A program made the translations under genes and the position numbers. Positions 15,825 through 23,298 of a stretch of 64,000 nt of DNA are shown in pieces. The notes under the pieces are model-generated. The model saw nothing but the letters and a program-made list of their open reading frames with translations. It ran no database searches and was not told where the DNA came from. Each line of letters begins with the position of its first letter. Position 1 is the stretch's first letter. This stretch comes from Chryseobacterium polytrichastri (GTDB lineage: Bacteria; Bacteroidota; Bacteroidia; Flavobacteriales; Weeksellaceae), in assembly GCF_900142445.1 (NCBI RefSeq), contig NZ_FRAV01000001.1, forward strand, positions 62,001-126,000. Reading direction: 5' to 3'.

Positions 15825-16223
15825 CAACATACTTTGAAATGACATAGGAAACTGAAGTGTTAAGAAACCTTTAAGAGGTTCGCTGATTCAAATAAAAAAT
15901 AAATAAGGCAGAGGCAAAATTAAAAATTAATCCGTTAAAAAATTCCCACTGTTTGAAGCGCGAGACAAATTTAGAATTGAATAACTAATAATGAATTTGC
16001 GCAAGTTTTGGGAATTTTAAGATTAACTTTTAATTTTTAGCATTCAGTTTTCAAGTCTTGAAATAACATTCGCCGACTTTATGGAGGCAATTTTTGTTTC
16101 CTTTTGTTTGACTACGTCGAATCTTCGATTTCAAGACAAAAGAAAATTTAAATAATTATTTATAATTCAAATTTTACTCATATCTTTATGATATCAAAAT
16201 AATATCACTTTAAAATTACAGTT
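15825..16223. other. Intergenic region with repeat-like sequence, no gene
   Basis: About 400 bp without an open frame of useful length. It contains the palindrome TTTCAAGTCTTGAAA (16049-16063) and a loose inverted pair, CTTTTGT near 16101 and ACAAAAG near 16136. The sequence has the look of degenerate intergenic repeats common in flavobacteria. No clear TAnnTTTG is seen just before the next gene. Confidence 0.5.
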
Positions 16224-17093
16224 ATGGAAAAAGTTTTAAAACCAATGTCAGGTTATCTTGCTTTGGTAATTTGTTTAGTCTTGTTTATTGCCTCTGTAGT
16301 TCTATTTATAACAGGAACGGGCAGTGAGAATATTGTAAACATTGCGTTGGCGGGTGTATGCTTTATTACGTTTTTCTTTTTTATTAAAGGATTAATGATC
16401 ATTCAGCCTAATCACTCAAGAGTATTGAATTTCTTCGGAAAGTATGTAGGAACGGTAAAAGACAACGGATTGTTTTTTATTAATCCTTTATATTCTTCAC
16501 AGAAAATGTCTCTTCGTTCAGAGAACTTACAAGGACAAACGTTGAAAGTAAACGATAAAATGGGAAACCCAATCGAAATTGCAGTCGTAATGGTTTGGAA
16601 AGTGGGAGATACTTATAAAGCTGCTTTTGATGTTGAGCGGTATTCAGATTTTGTGAAAATGCAGAGTGAAGCAGCGGTTCGTCATTTGGCGATGAGTTTT
16701 CCGTATGATAATTTGGAAGATGATCATGCGCCAATTACTTTAAGAGAAGGAGGAGATAAGATTAATTCTATCTTGGAACAGGAATTAACAGACCGACTTT
16801 CAAAAGCGGGAATCGTCATCCAAGAAGCCAGAATTTCACACTTAGCGTATGCGTCTGAGATTGCAGGAGCCATGCTTCAAAGACAACAGGCAACAGCAAT
16901 TGTGGCAGCAAGAACTAAAATTGTAGAAGGAGCAGTGGGAATGGTAGATCTAGCATTAAAAAAGCTTTCAGAAGGAAATATCGTTGAACTGGATGATGAA
17001 AGAAAAGCAGCAATGGTAAGCAATTTAATGGTTGTTCTTTGTGGTGAAAAAGCCGCACAGCCTATTTTGAATGCAGGAACTTTGTATAATTAA
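16224..17093 (+). CDS. SPFH-domain membrane protein (stomatin/prohibitin-like)
   Basis: SPFH proteins form ring-like assemblies at membranes and often work with proteases or membrane-quality systems. The 289-residue protein has two N-terminal hydrophobic spans (residues 10-65), then IIQPNHSRVLNFFGKYVGTVKDNGLFFINPLYSSQKMSLR, the typical SPFH start. After the band-7 core it has a helical Ala-rich segment (ISHLAYASEIAGAMLQRQQATAIVAARTKIVEGAV). No protease domain is fused. A 62-residue ribbon-helix-helix protein follows on the same strand after a repeat-bearing spacer. Confidence 0.9.
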   Translation: MEKVLKPMSGYLALVICLVLFIASVVLFITGTGSENIVNIALAGVCFITFFFFIKGLMIIQPNHSRVLNFFGKYVGTVKDNGLFFINPLYSSQKMSLRSENLQGQTLKVNDKMGNPIEIAVVMVWKVGDTYKAAFDVERYSDFVKMQSEAAVRHLAMSFPYDNLEDDHAPITLREGGDKINSILEQELTDRLSKAGIVIQEARISHLAYASEIAGAMLQRQQATAIVAARTKIVEGAVGMVDLALKKLSEGNIVELDDERKAAMVSNLMVVLCGEKAAQPILNAGTLYN

Positions 17094-17125
17094 TCTAAAA
17101 ATTAAGAAGCAAAATTTCCTCAAAG

Positions 17126-17226
17126 TTTGTCATTCCGTAGGAATCTAAACAGTGATGTTAATGAATCTAATTTTAGATATAAAATATTGATTCTTCACTT
17201 CATTTTGTTCCGTTCAGAATGACAAA
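17126..17226. repeat. 101-bp intergenic repeat with terminal inverted repeats
   Basis: The element starts TTTGTCATTC and ends GAATGACAAA, a perfect 10-bp terminal inverted repeat; inner GGAATC and GATTC pair as well, so it can fold into a long hairpin. The pattern 'TGTCATTC..GAATGACA' is, from memory, a common intergenic repeat of flavobacteria. It encodes nothing. A second repeat-like stretch (CTTTGCGCCCTTTGCG, 17294-17309) follows. Confidence 0.7.
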
Positions 17227-17338
17227 GTAACGTAAACCCTTTGCTGAGTGAAACGCCCTTGCGAACTTAAAAACATAAAGTTTATCAAAAAAACTTTGCG
17301 CCCTTTGCGTTTAAAAAAAGCATTATAAAACAAGTAAA

Positions 17339-17527
17339 ATGAAATCAGAAAAAGCTCAAAACTCTACCGAAAACAAAAGCAAAAAATCTTTCGTCATAAG
17401 GATAGATGAGTCTACGTACAAACTTCTGGAAAAATGGGCAGGCGATGAATTCAGAAGTGTAAACGGACAGATTGAGTATTTGCTACATCAAAAACTGGTA
17501 GAATCCGGGAGAAAGAAAAAAGAATAA
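17339..17527 (+). CDS. Arc-like ribbon-helix-helix protein
   Basis: The 62-residue protein has a Lys-rich start, then a beta strand (SFVIRID), helix 1 (STYKLLEKWAGDEF) and helix 2 (SVNGQIEYLLHQKLVES). This is the ribbon-helix-helix fold of Arc and of many antitoxins, so it probably binds DNA as a dimer. No toxin gene is adjacent. The upstream SPFH gene is its only close neighbour, a pairing I believe recurs in Bacteroidota. It may regulate that gene; this is inference. Confidence 0.8.
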   Translation: MKSEKAQNSTENKSKKSFVIRIDESTYKLLEKWAGDEFRSVNGQIEYLLHQKLVESGRKKKE

Positions 17528-17697
17528 TTTGGTAATTTTAATAAAAAAAGATCATTTAAATTCACAAAATAATAGTTTCTTTCCTCTATTTAAACTTTCA
17601 CTAAAATGATATACATTTAATAGGAGTTATCTTAAAAATGATGTGAAATCTGTAAAAGTAGGGAGAGAATCAAAAAGGGAGATCAACTTCAAAAAAT

Positions 17698-17727
17698 AAA
17701 AAGCAGAGAATATTTTCTCTGCTTTTT
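17698..17727. terminator. Bidirectional terminator
   Basis: The perfect 13-bp stem AAAAAGCAGAGAA (17698-17710) / TTCTCTGCTTTTT (17715-17727) has loop tatt. It lies between converging genes. Confidence 0.92.
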
Positions 17728-17752
17728 ATTGTATTCAAAATTTATCAATTAA

Positions 17753-17950
17753 TTAATCAAACATTCCTGTGAAATAACCACTTATCACGCTCCAGAAATT
17801 TTTTCCAAGAAAATAAATTAAGGTAGAAGTAATGATTCCTTTTACGGTAAAGAATATAATTCCGCCAATTCCAAATTTCTTCAAAAGCTGTTTCCACTTA
17901 GAGTTTTTCTTTTCTTCCACGGGTTCGTTTACCGTTTTGTTATTTTCCAT
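17753..17950 (-). CDS. Small single-span membrane protein, unknown function
   Basis: The 65-residue protein has a charged N-terminus (KTVNEPVEEKKNSKWKQLLKKF) and one strongly hydrophobic segment of about 20 residues (GIGGIIFFTVKGIITSTLIYFLG), then a short tail. Similar small proteins are widespread in flavobacteria without known function. It ends at a strong terminator and is transcribed alone, divergently from the aldehyde dehydrogenase gene. Confidence 0.7.
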   Translation of the reverse strand: MENNKTVNEPVEEKKNSKWKQLLKKFGIGGIIFFTVKGIITSTLIYFLGKNFWSVISGYFTGMFD

Positions 17951-18083
17951 TTCTGAAATTCAAATGATTACCCTACAAAGATAAGCATGTTTGTAATTAG
18001 TCCAAATAAAAAGTTTCTAAAAAATTAAAATTTTGGGATTCGCATAATATTTTTATCTTTAGGCAAAACGAAAAGTAATATTT

Positions 18084-19634
18084 ATGTCTAAAAAAGTCAA
18101 AGATTTCGGAATCGAAAAAACACTCAAGAACCTAGGTATTAAAGATGAAAACAAAGGAACTTCCATAGGTGGAAAATACTTTGCTTCGGGGAAGACTATA
18201 GAAAGTTATTCTCCTGCCGATGGAAGACTGATTGGTAAAATAAAGACTTCTGGAGAGAGCGATTATAATGTAGTGATAGAATCTGCTCAAAAAGCATTTC
18301 AGGAATTCAGAATGATTCCCGCTCCAAGGAGAGGAGAGTTAGTAAGACAATTAGGATTAAAACTAAGAGAATATAAAGATGATTTGGGTAAACTTGTTTC
18401 TTATGAAATGGGTAAATCTTTGCAGGAAGGTTTAGGTGAGGTACAGGAAATGATTGATATCTGCGATTTTGCAGTTGGTTTATCAAGACAGCTTCACGGT
18501 TACACCATGCATTCAGAAAGACCTGGTCACAGAATGTACGAGCAATATCATCCAATTGGAATTGTAAGTATTATTACCGCTTTCAACTTTCCGGTAGCAG
18601 TTTGGGCTTGGAACACAGCTTTATCTTGGATCTGTGGGAATGTTACGATCTGGAAGCCATCAGAAAAAACACCTTTCTGTGCAGTAGCTTGTCAGAACAT
18701 TATGGCTGAAGTATTAAAAGAAAACAATATTTCTGAAGGAGTTTCTAGTTTAATGGTTTCTGATCATGAGATGGGTCAAAAATTAGTTGAAGATAAAAGA
18801 GTTTCTTTGGTTTCTTTTACAGGTTCTACAAGAGTAGGAAGAATGGTTTCTACTAAAGTGGCAGAAAGATTCGGGAAATCAATCCTTGAATTAGGAGGAA
18901 ACAATGCCATCATTATATCTAAAGATGCCGACATTGATATGTCAATCATCGGAGCTGTTTTTGGAGCAGTAGGAACTGCTGGACAAAGATGTACAAGCAC
19001 AAGAAGACTGATTATTCACGAAAGTGTATATGAGGAAATAAAGAAAAGATTGGTGAAAGCTTACGGTCAGTTGAAAATTGGGAATCCATTGGATGAAAAT
19101 AATCACGTTGGACCATTGATCGATGTTCATGCAGTGAATCAGTATGAAGAAGCCATCAAAAAATGTAAAAAAGAAGGTGGAAAATTCATCGTTGAAGGTG
19201 GAGTATTAGAAGGAAAAGAATACGAATCGGGATGTTATGTAAAACCATGTATCGCTGAAGTAAAGAACTCTTATGAGATCGTTCAGCATGAAACTTTTGC
19301 ACCAATTTTATATTTAATTAAATACAAAACATTGGAGGAGGCTATCGCAATTCAGAATGATGTTCCTCAAGGTTTATCTTCTGCGATCATGACTCAGAAT
19401 TTAAGAGAAGCAGAATTATTCCTTTCTCAGGCAGGTTCAGACTGTGGAATTGCCAACGTAAACATCGGAACTTCAGGTGCTGAAATCGGGGGTGCTTTCG
19501 GTGGTGAAAAAGAAACAGGAGGCGGTAGAGAATCCGGTTCCGATGTTTGGAAATACTACATGAGAAGGCAAACTAACACTATAAATTACACGGCTGAACT
19601 TCCTTTAGCACAAGGGATTAAATTCGATTTGTAA
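18084..19634 (+). CDS. pcd: Aldehyde dehydrogenase ALDH7 type (piperideine-6-carboxylate / aminoadipate semialdehyde dehydrogenase)
   Basis: This enzyme probably oxidises L-alpha-aminoadipate semialdehyde, in equilibrium with piperideine-6-carboxylate, to aminoadipate in lysine breakdown. The 516-residue protein has the ALDH residues Asn168 (AFNFPVAVWAW), Lys191 (WKPSEKT), Glu269 (LELGGNN) and catalytic Cys303 (GTAGQRCTSTRR). The last block is the ALDH7 form. The substrate is inferred from the next gene, lysine 6-transaminase, whose product is this aldehyde; a lat-pcd pair is known from Flavobacterium lutescens. A long inverted repeat separates the two genes. Confidence 0.88.
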   Translation: MSKKVKDFGIEKTLKNLGIKDENKGTSIGGKYFASGKTIESYSPADGRLIGKIKTSGESDYNVVIESAQKAFQEFRMIPAPRRGELVRQLGLKLREYKDDLGKLVSYEMGKSLQEGLGEVQEMIDICDFAVGLSRQLHGYTMHSERPGHRMYEQYHPIGIVSIITAFNFPVAVWAWNTALSWICGNVTIWKPSEKTPFCAVACQNIMAEVLKENNISEGVSSLMVSDHEMGQKLVEDKRVSLVSFTGSTRVGRMVSTKVAERFGKSILELGGNNAIIISKDADIDMSIIGAVFGAVGTAGQRCTSTRRLIIHESVYEEIKKRLVKAYGQLKIGNPLDENNHVGPLIDVHAVNQYEEAIKKCKKEGGKFIVEGGVLEGKEYESGCYVKPCIAEVKNSYEIVQHETFAPILYLIKYKTLEEAIAIQNDVPQGLSSAIMTQNLREAELFLSQAGSDCGIANVNIGTSGAEIGGAFGGEKETGGGRESGSDVWKYYMRRQTNTINYTAELPLAQGIKFDL

Positions 19635-19659
19635 ACCAAAGCTTTAAATCAAATAAATC

Positions 19660-19720
19660 ATTCAAAGATTAAAGAATATCATTCGCATGGTCTGATTTTC
19701 AACTTCTTTAATCTTTGAAT
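19660..19720. repeat. 17-bp perfect inverted repeat between pcd and lat
   Basis: ATTCAAAGATTAAAGAA (19660-19676) pairs perfectly with TTCTTTAATCTTTGAAT (19704-19720) around a 27-base loop. AAAAA follows, with no T-run, so it is not a typical terminator. It could be a processing or stability element or an intergenic repeat. Confidence 0.8.
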
Positions 19721-19746
19721 AAAAACCTTTCAATTCACACCAAAAT

Positions 19747-21072
19747 ATGGAACACACATTAGATATACAGGCAAATAAAGTAAAAGAAACAGTAGGAAAG
19801 CACGTTTTAGCAGACGGTTTTGATTTCGTGATGGATATCGAAAGATCTCACGGATCATGGTTGTATGACAAACTTTCAGACAGAGAATATTTAGATATGT
19901 TTTCAATGTTTGCCTCAGCATCCATCGGTTATAATCACCCTTACCTTGTTGAAAGATCGGCTTGGCTAGGAAAAATGGCTGTAAATAAACCTACGTTAGC
20001 AGATGTTTATTCTGAGGAATATGCACACTTTTTAGAAGTTTTCGAAAGAGTGGTAATTCCTGAAGAATTGCAATATGCTTTCTTTATTGAAGGAGGAACT
20101 TTAGGCGTAGAAAATGCTATGAAAGCATGTTTCGACTGGAAAACCCGTAAGAATTTTGAAAAAGGACTTCAAACAGAAGCCGGAATTTGTATCCATTTCA
20201 AGCAGGCATTTCACGGAAGAAGCGGTTATACATTGAGCTTAACCAATACTTCTGACCCAAGAAAATATCAATATTTCCCGATGTTCGACTGGCCAAGAAT
20301 CTTAAATCCGAAGCTAAGTTTCCCAATTACAGAGGAGAATTTGGCAGAAACAATTAAGAATGAAAGATTGGCGATGTTAAATATCGAAGAAGCGATTTTA
20401 ATGAACCCGAATAAAGTAGCTTGTATCATCATTGAGCCGATTCAGGCTGAAGGAGGAGACAATCATTTCAGAGATGAGTTTTTATTAGGCTTAAGAAAAA
20501 TTTGTGATCAGAATGAAATCTTATTGATTTTTGACGAAGTACAAACAGGTATTGCAATTACAGGAAAAATGTGGGCTTTCCAACATTTCACTGCAAAACC
20601 GGATATTATTTCTTTCGGAAAAAAAGCGCAGGTATGTGGTGTTTTAGCAAACAAAGAAAAATTTGATCAGGTTCCGAATAACGTTTTCAGAGAAAGTTCA
20701 AGAATTAACTCCACTTTCGGAGGTAATTTTATTGATATGCTTCGTTTCCAATTGGTGATGGAAGTTATTGAGCAGGAAAACCTTGTGGAAAATGCTAAAA
20801 TTGTTGGAGAATATTTATTGGATGGGCTGAAAATTTTGGCTCAGAAATATCCTGAGAAAATTTCAAATGCAAGAGGAAGAGGGCTAATGTGTGCGATAGA
20901 TTTGCCGTCGGGAGAAGAAAGAAATCACTTAGTAAATGAGCTTTTTAATGATGGTTTGATCATCTTATCATGTGGAGATCAGGCAGTTCGTTTCAGACCT
21001 CACTTGAACGTTACCAAAGAAGAAATTCAGTTGGCTTTAGACAAAATTGAAAATAATATTAACAAAATTTAA
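19747..21072 (+). CDS. lat: L-lysine 6-transaminase
   Basis: This PLP-dependent class III aminotransferase moves the epsilon-amino group of lysine to 2-oxoglutarate, giving aminoadipate semialdehyde. The 441-residue protein has FIEGGTLGVENAMKACFDWK near residue 115, FHGRSGYTLSLTNT near 155, the cofactor Asp263 in IFDEVQTG, and the PLP lysine in SFGKKAQVCG (residue 292 or 293). This lysine block and the length match lysine 6-transaminases rather than ornithine or GABA enzymes. The upstream dehydrogenase would act on its product. Cephamycin clusters also hold lat, but no beta-lactam genes are nearby. Confidence 0.9.
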   Translation: MEHTLDIQANKVKETVGKHVLADGFDFVMDIERSHGSWLYDKLSDREYLDMFSMFASASIGYNHPYLVERSAWLGKMAVNKPTLADVYSEEYAHFLEVFERVVIPEELQYAFFIEGGTLGVENAMKACFDWKTRKNFEKGLQTEAGICIHFKQAFHGRSGYTLSLTNTSDPRKYQYFPMFDWPRILNPKLSFPITEENLAETIKNERLAMLNIEEAILMNPNKVACIIIEPIQAEGGDNHFRDEFLLGLRKICDQNEILLIFDEVQTGIAITGKMWAFQHFTAKPDIISFGKKAQVCGVLANKEKFDQVPNNVFRESSRINSTFGGNFIDMLRFQLVMEVIEQENLVENAKIVGEYLLDGLKILAQKYPEKISNARGRGLMCAIDLPSGEERNHLVNELFNDGLIILSCGDQAVRFRPHLNVTKEEIQLALDKIENNINKI

Positions 21073-21134
21073 AACTGAAGATTTGTAATTTTAAAAAAAA
21101 CATTGTACATTTAGATACTCAAACGATATAGAAT

Positions 21135-21365
21135 ATGGAAAGAAGTACGAGAGTATCCGTTTTTGAAAGTGATAAACCTTCAGAAATACAGTTAATCAAA
21201 TCTAAATTGGATGATGCACAAATTACAAATGCAGTTGAAAACAGTTATTTAACTTTTACAACAACGCCAACAGCAACATCATTAAAAATTATGGTAGATT
21301 TGGAAGAAGAAAGCAAAGCATTTGAAATTATTGATGCTTATCTTCAACAAAGTGAAAAACAATAA
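21135..21365 (+). CDS. DUF2007-type small protein
   Basis: The 76-residue protein reads RVSVFESDKPSEIQLIKSKLDDAQI, then a beta-rich middle and a helical end (EEESKAFEIIDAYLQQ). This matches the DUF2007 'putative signal transducing protein' pattern, a small alpha-beta domain. No membrane span or catalytic motif is visible. It follows lat by 62 bp on the same strand and ends at a strong terminator, so it may be part of the lat transcript. Function unknown. Confidence 0.8.
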   Translation: MERSTRVSVFESDKPSEIQLIKSKLDDAQITNAVENSYLTFTTTPTATSLKIMVDLEEESKAFEIIDAYLQQSEKQ

Positions 21366-21400
21366 AAAACAATTTCATAATTTTAAATTTTACTACTTCG

Positions 21401-21438
21401 AACCGAAAATTAATCTTAATTAATTTTCGGTTTTTTTT
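21401..21438 (+). terminator. Terminator of the lysine-catabolic unit
   Basis: The stem AACCGAAAATTAA (21401-21413) / TTAATTTTCGGTT (21420-21432) is followed by a T-run. Confidence 0.92.
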
Positions 21439-21441
21439 AGT

Positions 21442-21600
21442 TGCTTTTTTGAAATAATTATTGAGTTAAATGATGAATTATCCGGACAATACAAGAATGT
21501 ATTAAAGGCAAATTTCACAAACCGAAAGGATATTAGAATGATTAAAAATCTGGATATTCTTCTAACTTTTACGATTGATCTACTTTTGTTTAAAGGATAA
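21442..21600 (+). pseudogene. Possible gene relic without a start codon
   Basis: A frame open from just after the terminator to a TAA at 21598 reads like protein (IIELNDELSGQYKNVLKANFTNRKD...) but has no ATG near its start. It could be the tail of a lost gene. I do not recognise the family and chance is not excluded. Confidence 0.25.
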
Positions 21601-21686
21601 ATTTATTTTCATTAAAACAATGGTTTAACGTTTAATCAGTTCTTAATTTTTTAATATCTTTAGATTAAATTTTAAAATTATTAATA

Positions 21687-21962
21687 ATGACAGAAGAAAT
21701 AATAGGGTATTCAGGAGCAATTATATCATCCGTATCGTTTTTACCACAAGTTATAAAATTATGGAAAACAAAATCTGGTAAGGACCTTTCTATGGTTACC
21801 TTATTTTTCCTTACCCTAAATGCTATACTTTGGGTTATTTATGGGGTAATGAAAGATGCCAAACCGCTTTGGGTGACCAATATTCTCATGCTAAGCATGT
21901 TGATTATAATGATTTTTCTTAAAATCAGCTATAGAAAAAATGGAGCTCTTCCAAAAAAATAA
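21687..21962 (+). CDS. SemiSWEET sugar transporter
   Basis: The 91-residue, three-span membrane protein has the PQ-loop motif in FLPQVIKLWKTKSGKDLSM (about residues 18-36). Two more spans follow (LFFLTLNAILWVIYGV and LWVTNILMLSMLIIMIF). Length and motif match SemiSWEETs, which dimerise to form a sugar uniporter. The transported sugar is unknown. It stands alone between a terminator and a GNAT gene, and no clear promoter motif is seen. Confidence 0.9.
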   Translation: MTEEIIGYSGAIISSVSFLPQVIKLWKTKSGKDLSMVTLFFLTLNAILWVIYGVMKDAKPLWVTNILMLSMLIIMIFLKISYRKNGALPKK

Positions 21963-22211
21963 AGCTGGAATCATATTATGAGAAGGCTTTAATAAACTCT
22001 TATTTGAACAAAATTTAATCAATTTATTTAATTAAAAAGTCTGATATTCAGTAATTAAATAATTATTTGTAGTAAAAATATAGAATTTACATTTAACTTA
22101 TGCTTATTAAAATTATCAATAGATGTAGTTTCTATCAACCTTTCGGGGTTAAAATAAGTCAGCATAAACATTGACTTTTTTAAATATTCCAATTTTCAAT
22201 ATATAATAAAC

Positions 22212-22724
22212 ATGACGCAAGAAATTAAACTAAGGAAAGCAGAAATTAACGACAGAGATCTAATCTGGGAAATTATACAGCAAGCAATTGAAAGAAGAAG
22301 AATCGACGGAAGCACACAATGGCAAAATGGATATCCCAATCTTGATACCGTAGAAAGTGATATTGCAAAGAACTTCGGCTATGTTTTAACAGTTGACGGA
22401 GAAATTGCGGTGTATGTTGCCCTAATTTTTAATGACGAACCTGCGTACAGCACCATTGAAGGAGCTTGGTTGAGTGACGGAGAATTTGTTGTTGTACATC
22501 GGGTAGCGGTACTTGAAAAGTTTGCAGGACAAGGATTGGTGAAAAAACTTTTTGATCATATTGAATTTTTCACGAAAGAAAATGGGGTGCAAAGTGTAAA
22601 AGTAGACACCAATTTCGACAATATTGCGATGCTGAAAATCTTAGAAAAGCAAGGCTATTCCTACTGTGGAGAGGTATTTCTTGCCGGTGGAATGCGAAAG
22701 GCATTTGAGAAGATTATCATTTAA
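22212..22724 (+). CDS. GNAT-family N-acetyltransferase
   Basis: The 170-residue protein starts IKLRKAEINDRDLIWEIIQQAIERRR. The acetyl-CoA binding motif A is VHRVAVLEKFAGQGLVKKLFDHIE (about residues 98-121, with the R/Q-x-x-G-x-G/A type loop AGQGL). Motif B follows in VKVDTNFDNIAMLKILEKQGY. This is a complete GNAT fold. The acceptor cannot be told from sequence, and the neighbours give no hint. The 249 bp upstream hold no feature I can name. Confidence 0.87.
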   Translation: MTQEIKLRKAEINDRDLIWEIIQQAIERRRIDGSTQWQNGYPNLDTVESDIAKNFGYVLTVDGEIAVYVALIFNDEPAYSTIEGAWLSDGEFVVVHRVAVLEKFAGQGLVKKLFDHIEFFTKENGVQSVKVDTNFDNIAMLKILEKQGYSYCGEVFLAGGMRKAFEKIII

Positions 22725-22797
22725 CCCAAAAGTTAAATCAATCTTTATTGAATTTTTAGAAGATACTCTATTTATAAACTCTATTAAGTTTGTTCGT

Positions 22798-22812
22798 TTA
22801 GTTCTGAACTAA
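22798..22812 (+). promoter_or_regulatory. Candidate operator of the efflux operon
   Basis: TTAGTTC-T-GAACTAA is a perfect inverted repeat with a 1-bp centre. It ends 5 bp upstream of the -7 element, where a bound repressor would block RNA polymerase. The first gene of the operon encodes a MarR-like regulator. Confidence 0.65.
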
Positions 22813-22817
22813 TTTTT

Positions 22818-22825
22818 TACTTTTG
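22818..22825 (+). promoter_or_regulatory. -7 element of the efflux operon
   Basis: TACTTTTG matches TAnnTTTG. A TTTG at 22789-22792 lies 25 bp upstream, slightly far for -33. Confidence 0.6.
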
Positions 22826-22841
22826 CTTCAAATTATATACA

Positions 22842-23297
22842 ATGCATAAAAGTATAGAAATTGATGAAAAAATTTTTCAAGATGCTGTAAAGTTCTACGG
22901 CACCGTTTTTAATCTACCACCGTTAGCTTCAAAAATCTATGCCTACCTTCTTTTCGATTATGATAAGGTGGGTATTACATTTGATGAGTTTGTTGAAGTG
23001 CTTTCCGCAAGTAAAAGCTCCGTTTCTACGAGTATTTCCTTATTGCTAAGCTCACAACTTATTATTGATCATAATAAAATGGACGAGCGGAAGCGGTATT
23101 TTTTCATCAATGATGAGTACAAAAAGATAAGATTTGAAAAAATAGTTCAAAAGATGAAAGACGAATTAAAATTATTGGATGATTTAAATAATTTCAAAAA
23201 AGTTCAAGATGAAGGGTACAACGAAAAAATAGAAGCTTACAAAGCTCTCTTAGATAAAAACATAATAAATATTCAAGAATCTCTTAATAAACTATAA
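22842..23297 (+). CDS. GbsR/MarR-type transcription regulator
   Basis: The 151-residue protein has a winged-helix region: LPPLASKIYAYLLFDYDKVGITFDEFVEVLSASKSSVSTSISLLLSSQLI at about residues 25-75, followed by a DERKRYFFIND wing. A long C-terminal helix with coiled-coil character follows. This layout is the GbsR-like branch of MarR regulators. It is separated by one base from the membrane-fusion gene, so it is the first gene of the efflux operon and very likely its repressor. The palindrome at 22798 is its candidate site. Confidence 0.87.
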   Translation: MHKSIEIDEKIFQDAVKFYGTVFNLPPLASKIYAYLLFDYDKVGITFDEFVEVLSASKSSVSTSISLLLSSQLIIDHNKMDERKRYFFINDEYKKIRFEKIVQKMKDELKLLDDLNNFKKVQDEGYNEKIEAYKALLDKNIINIQESLNKL

Positions 23298-23298
23298 A

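Noticed and set aside
17339..17527. Ribbon-helix-helix gene as antitoxin of a toxin-antitoxin pair
   Set aside because: No small toxin-like gene is adjacent on either strand.
18084..21072. lat-pcd as part of a cephamycin-type beta-lactam cluster
   Set aside because: No beta-lactam synthesis genes are nearby. The pair fits ordinary lysine catabolism.
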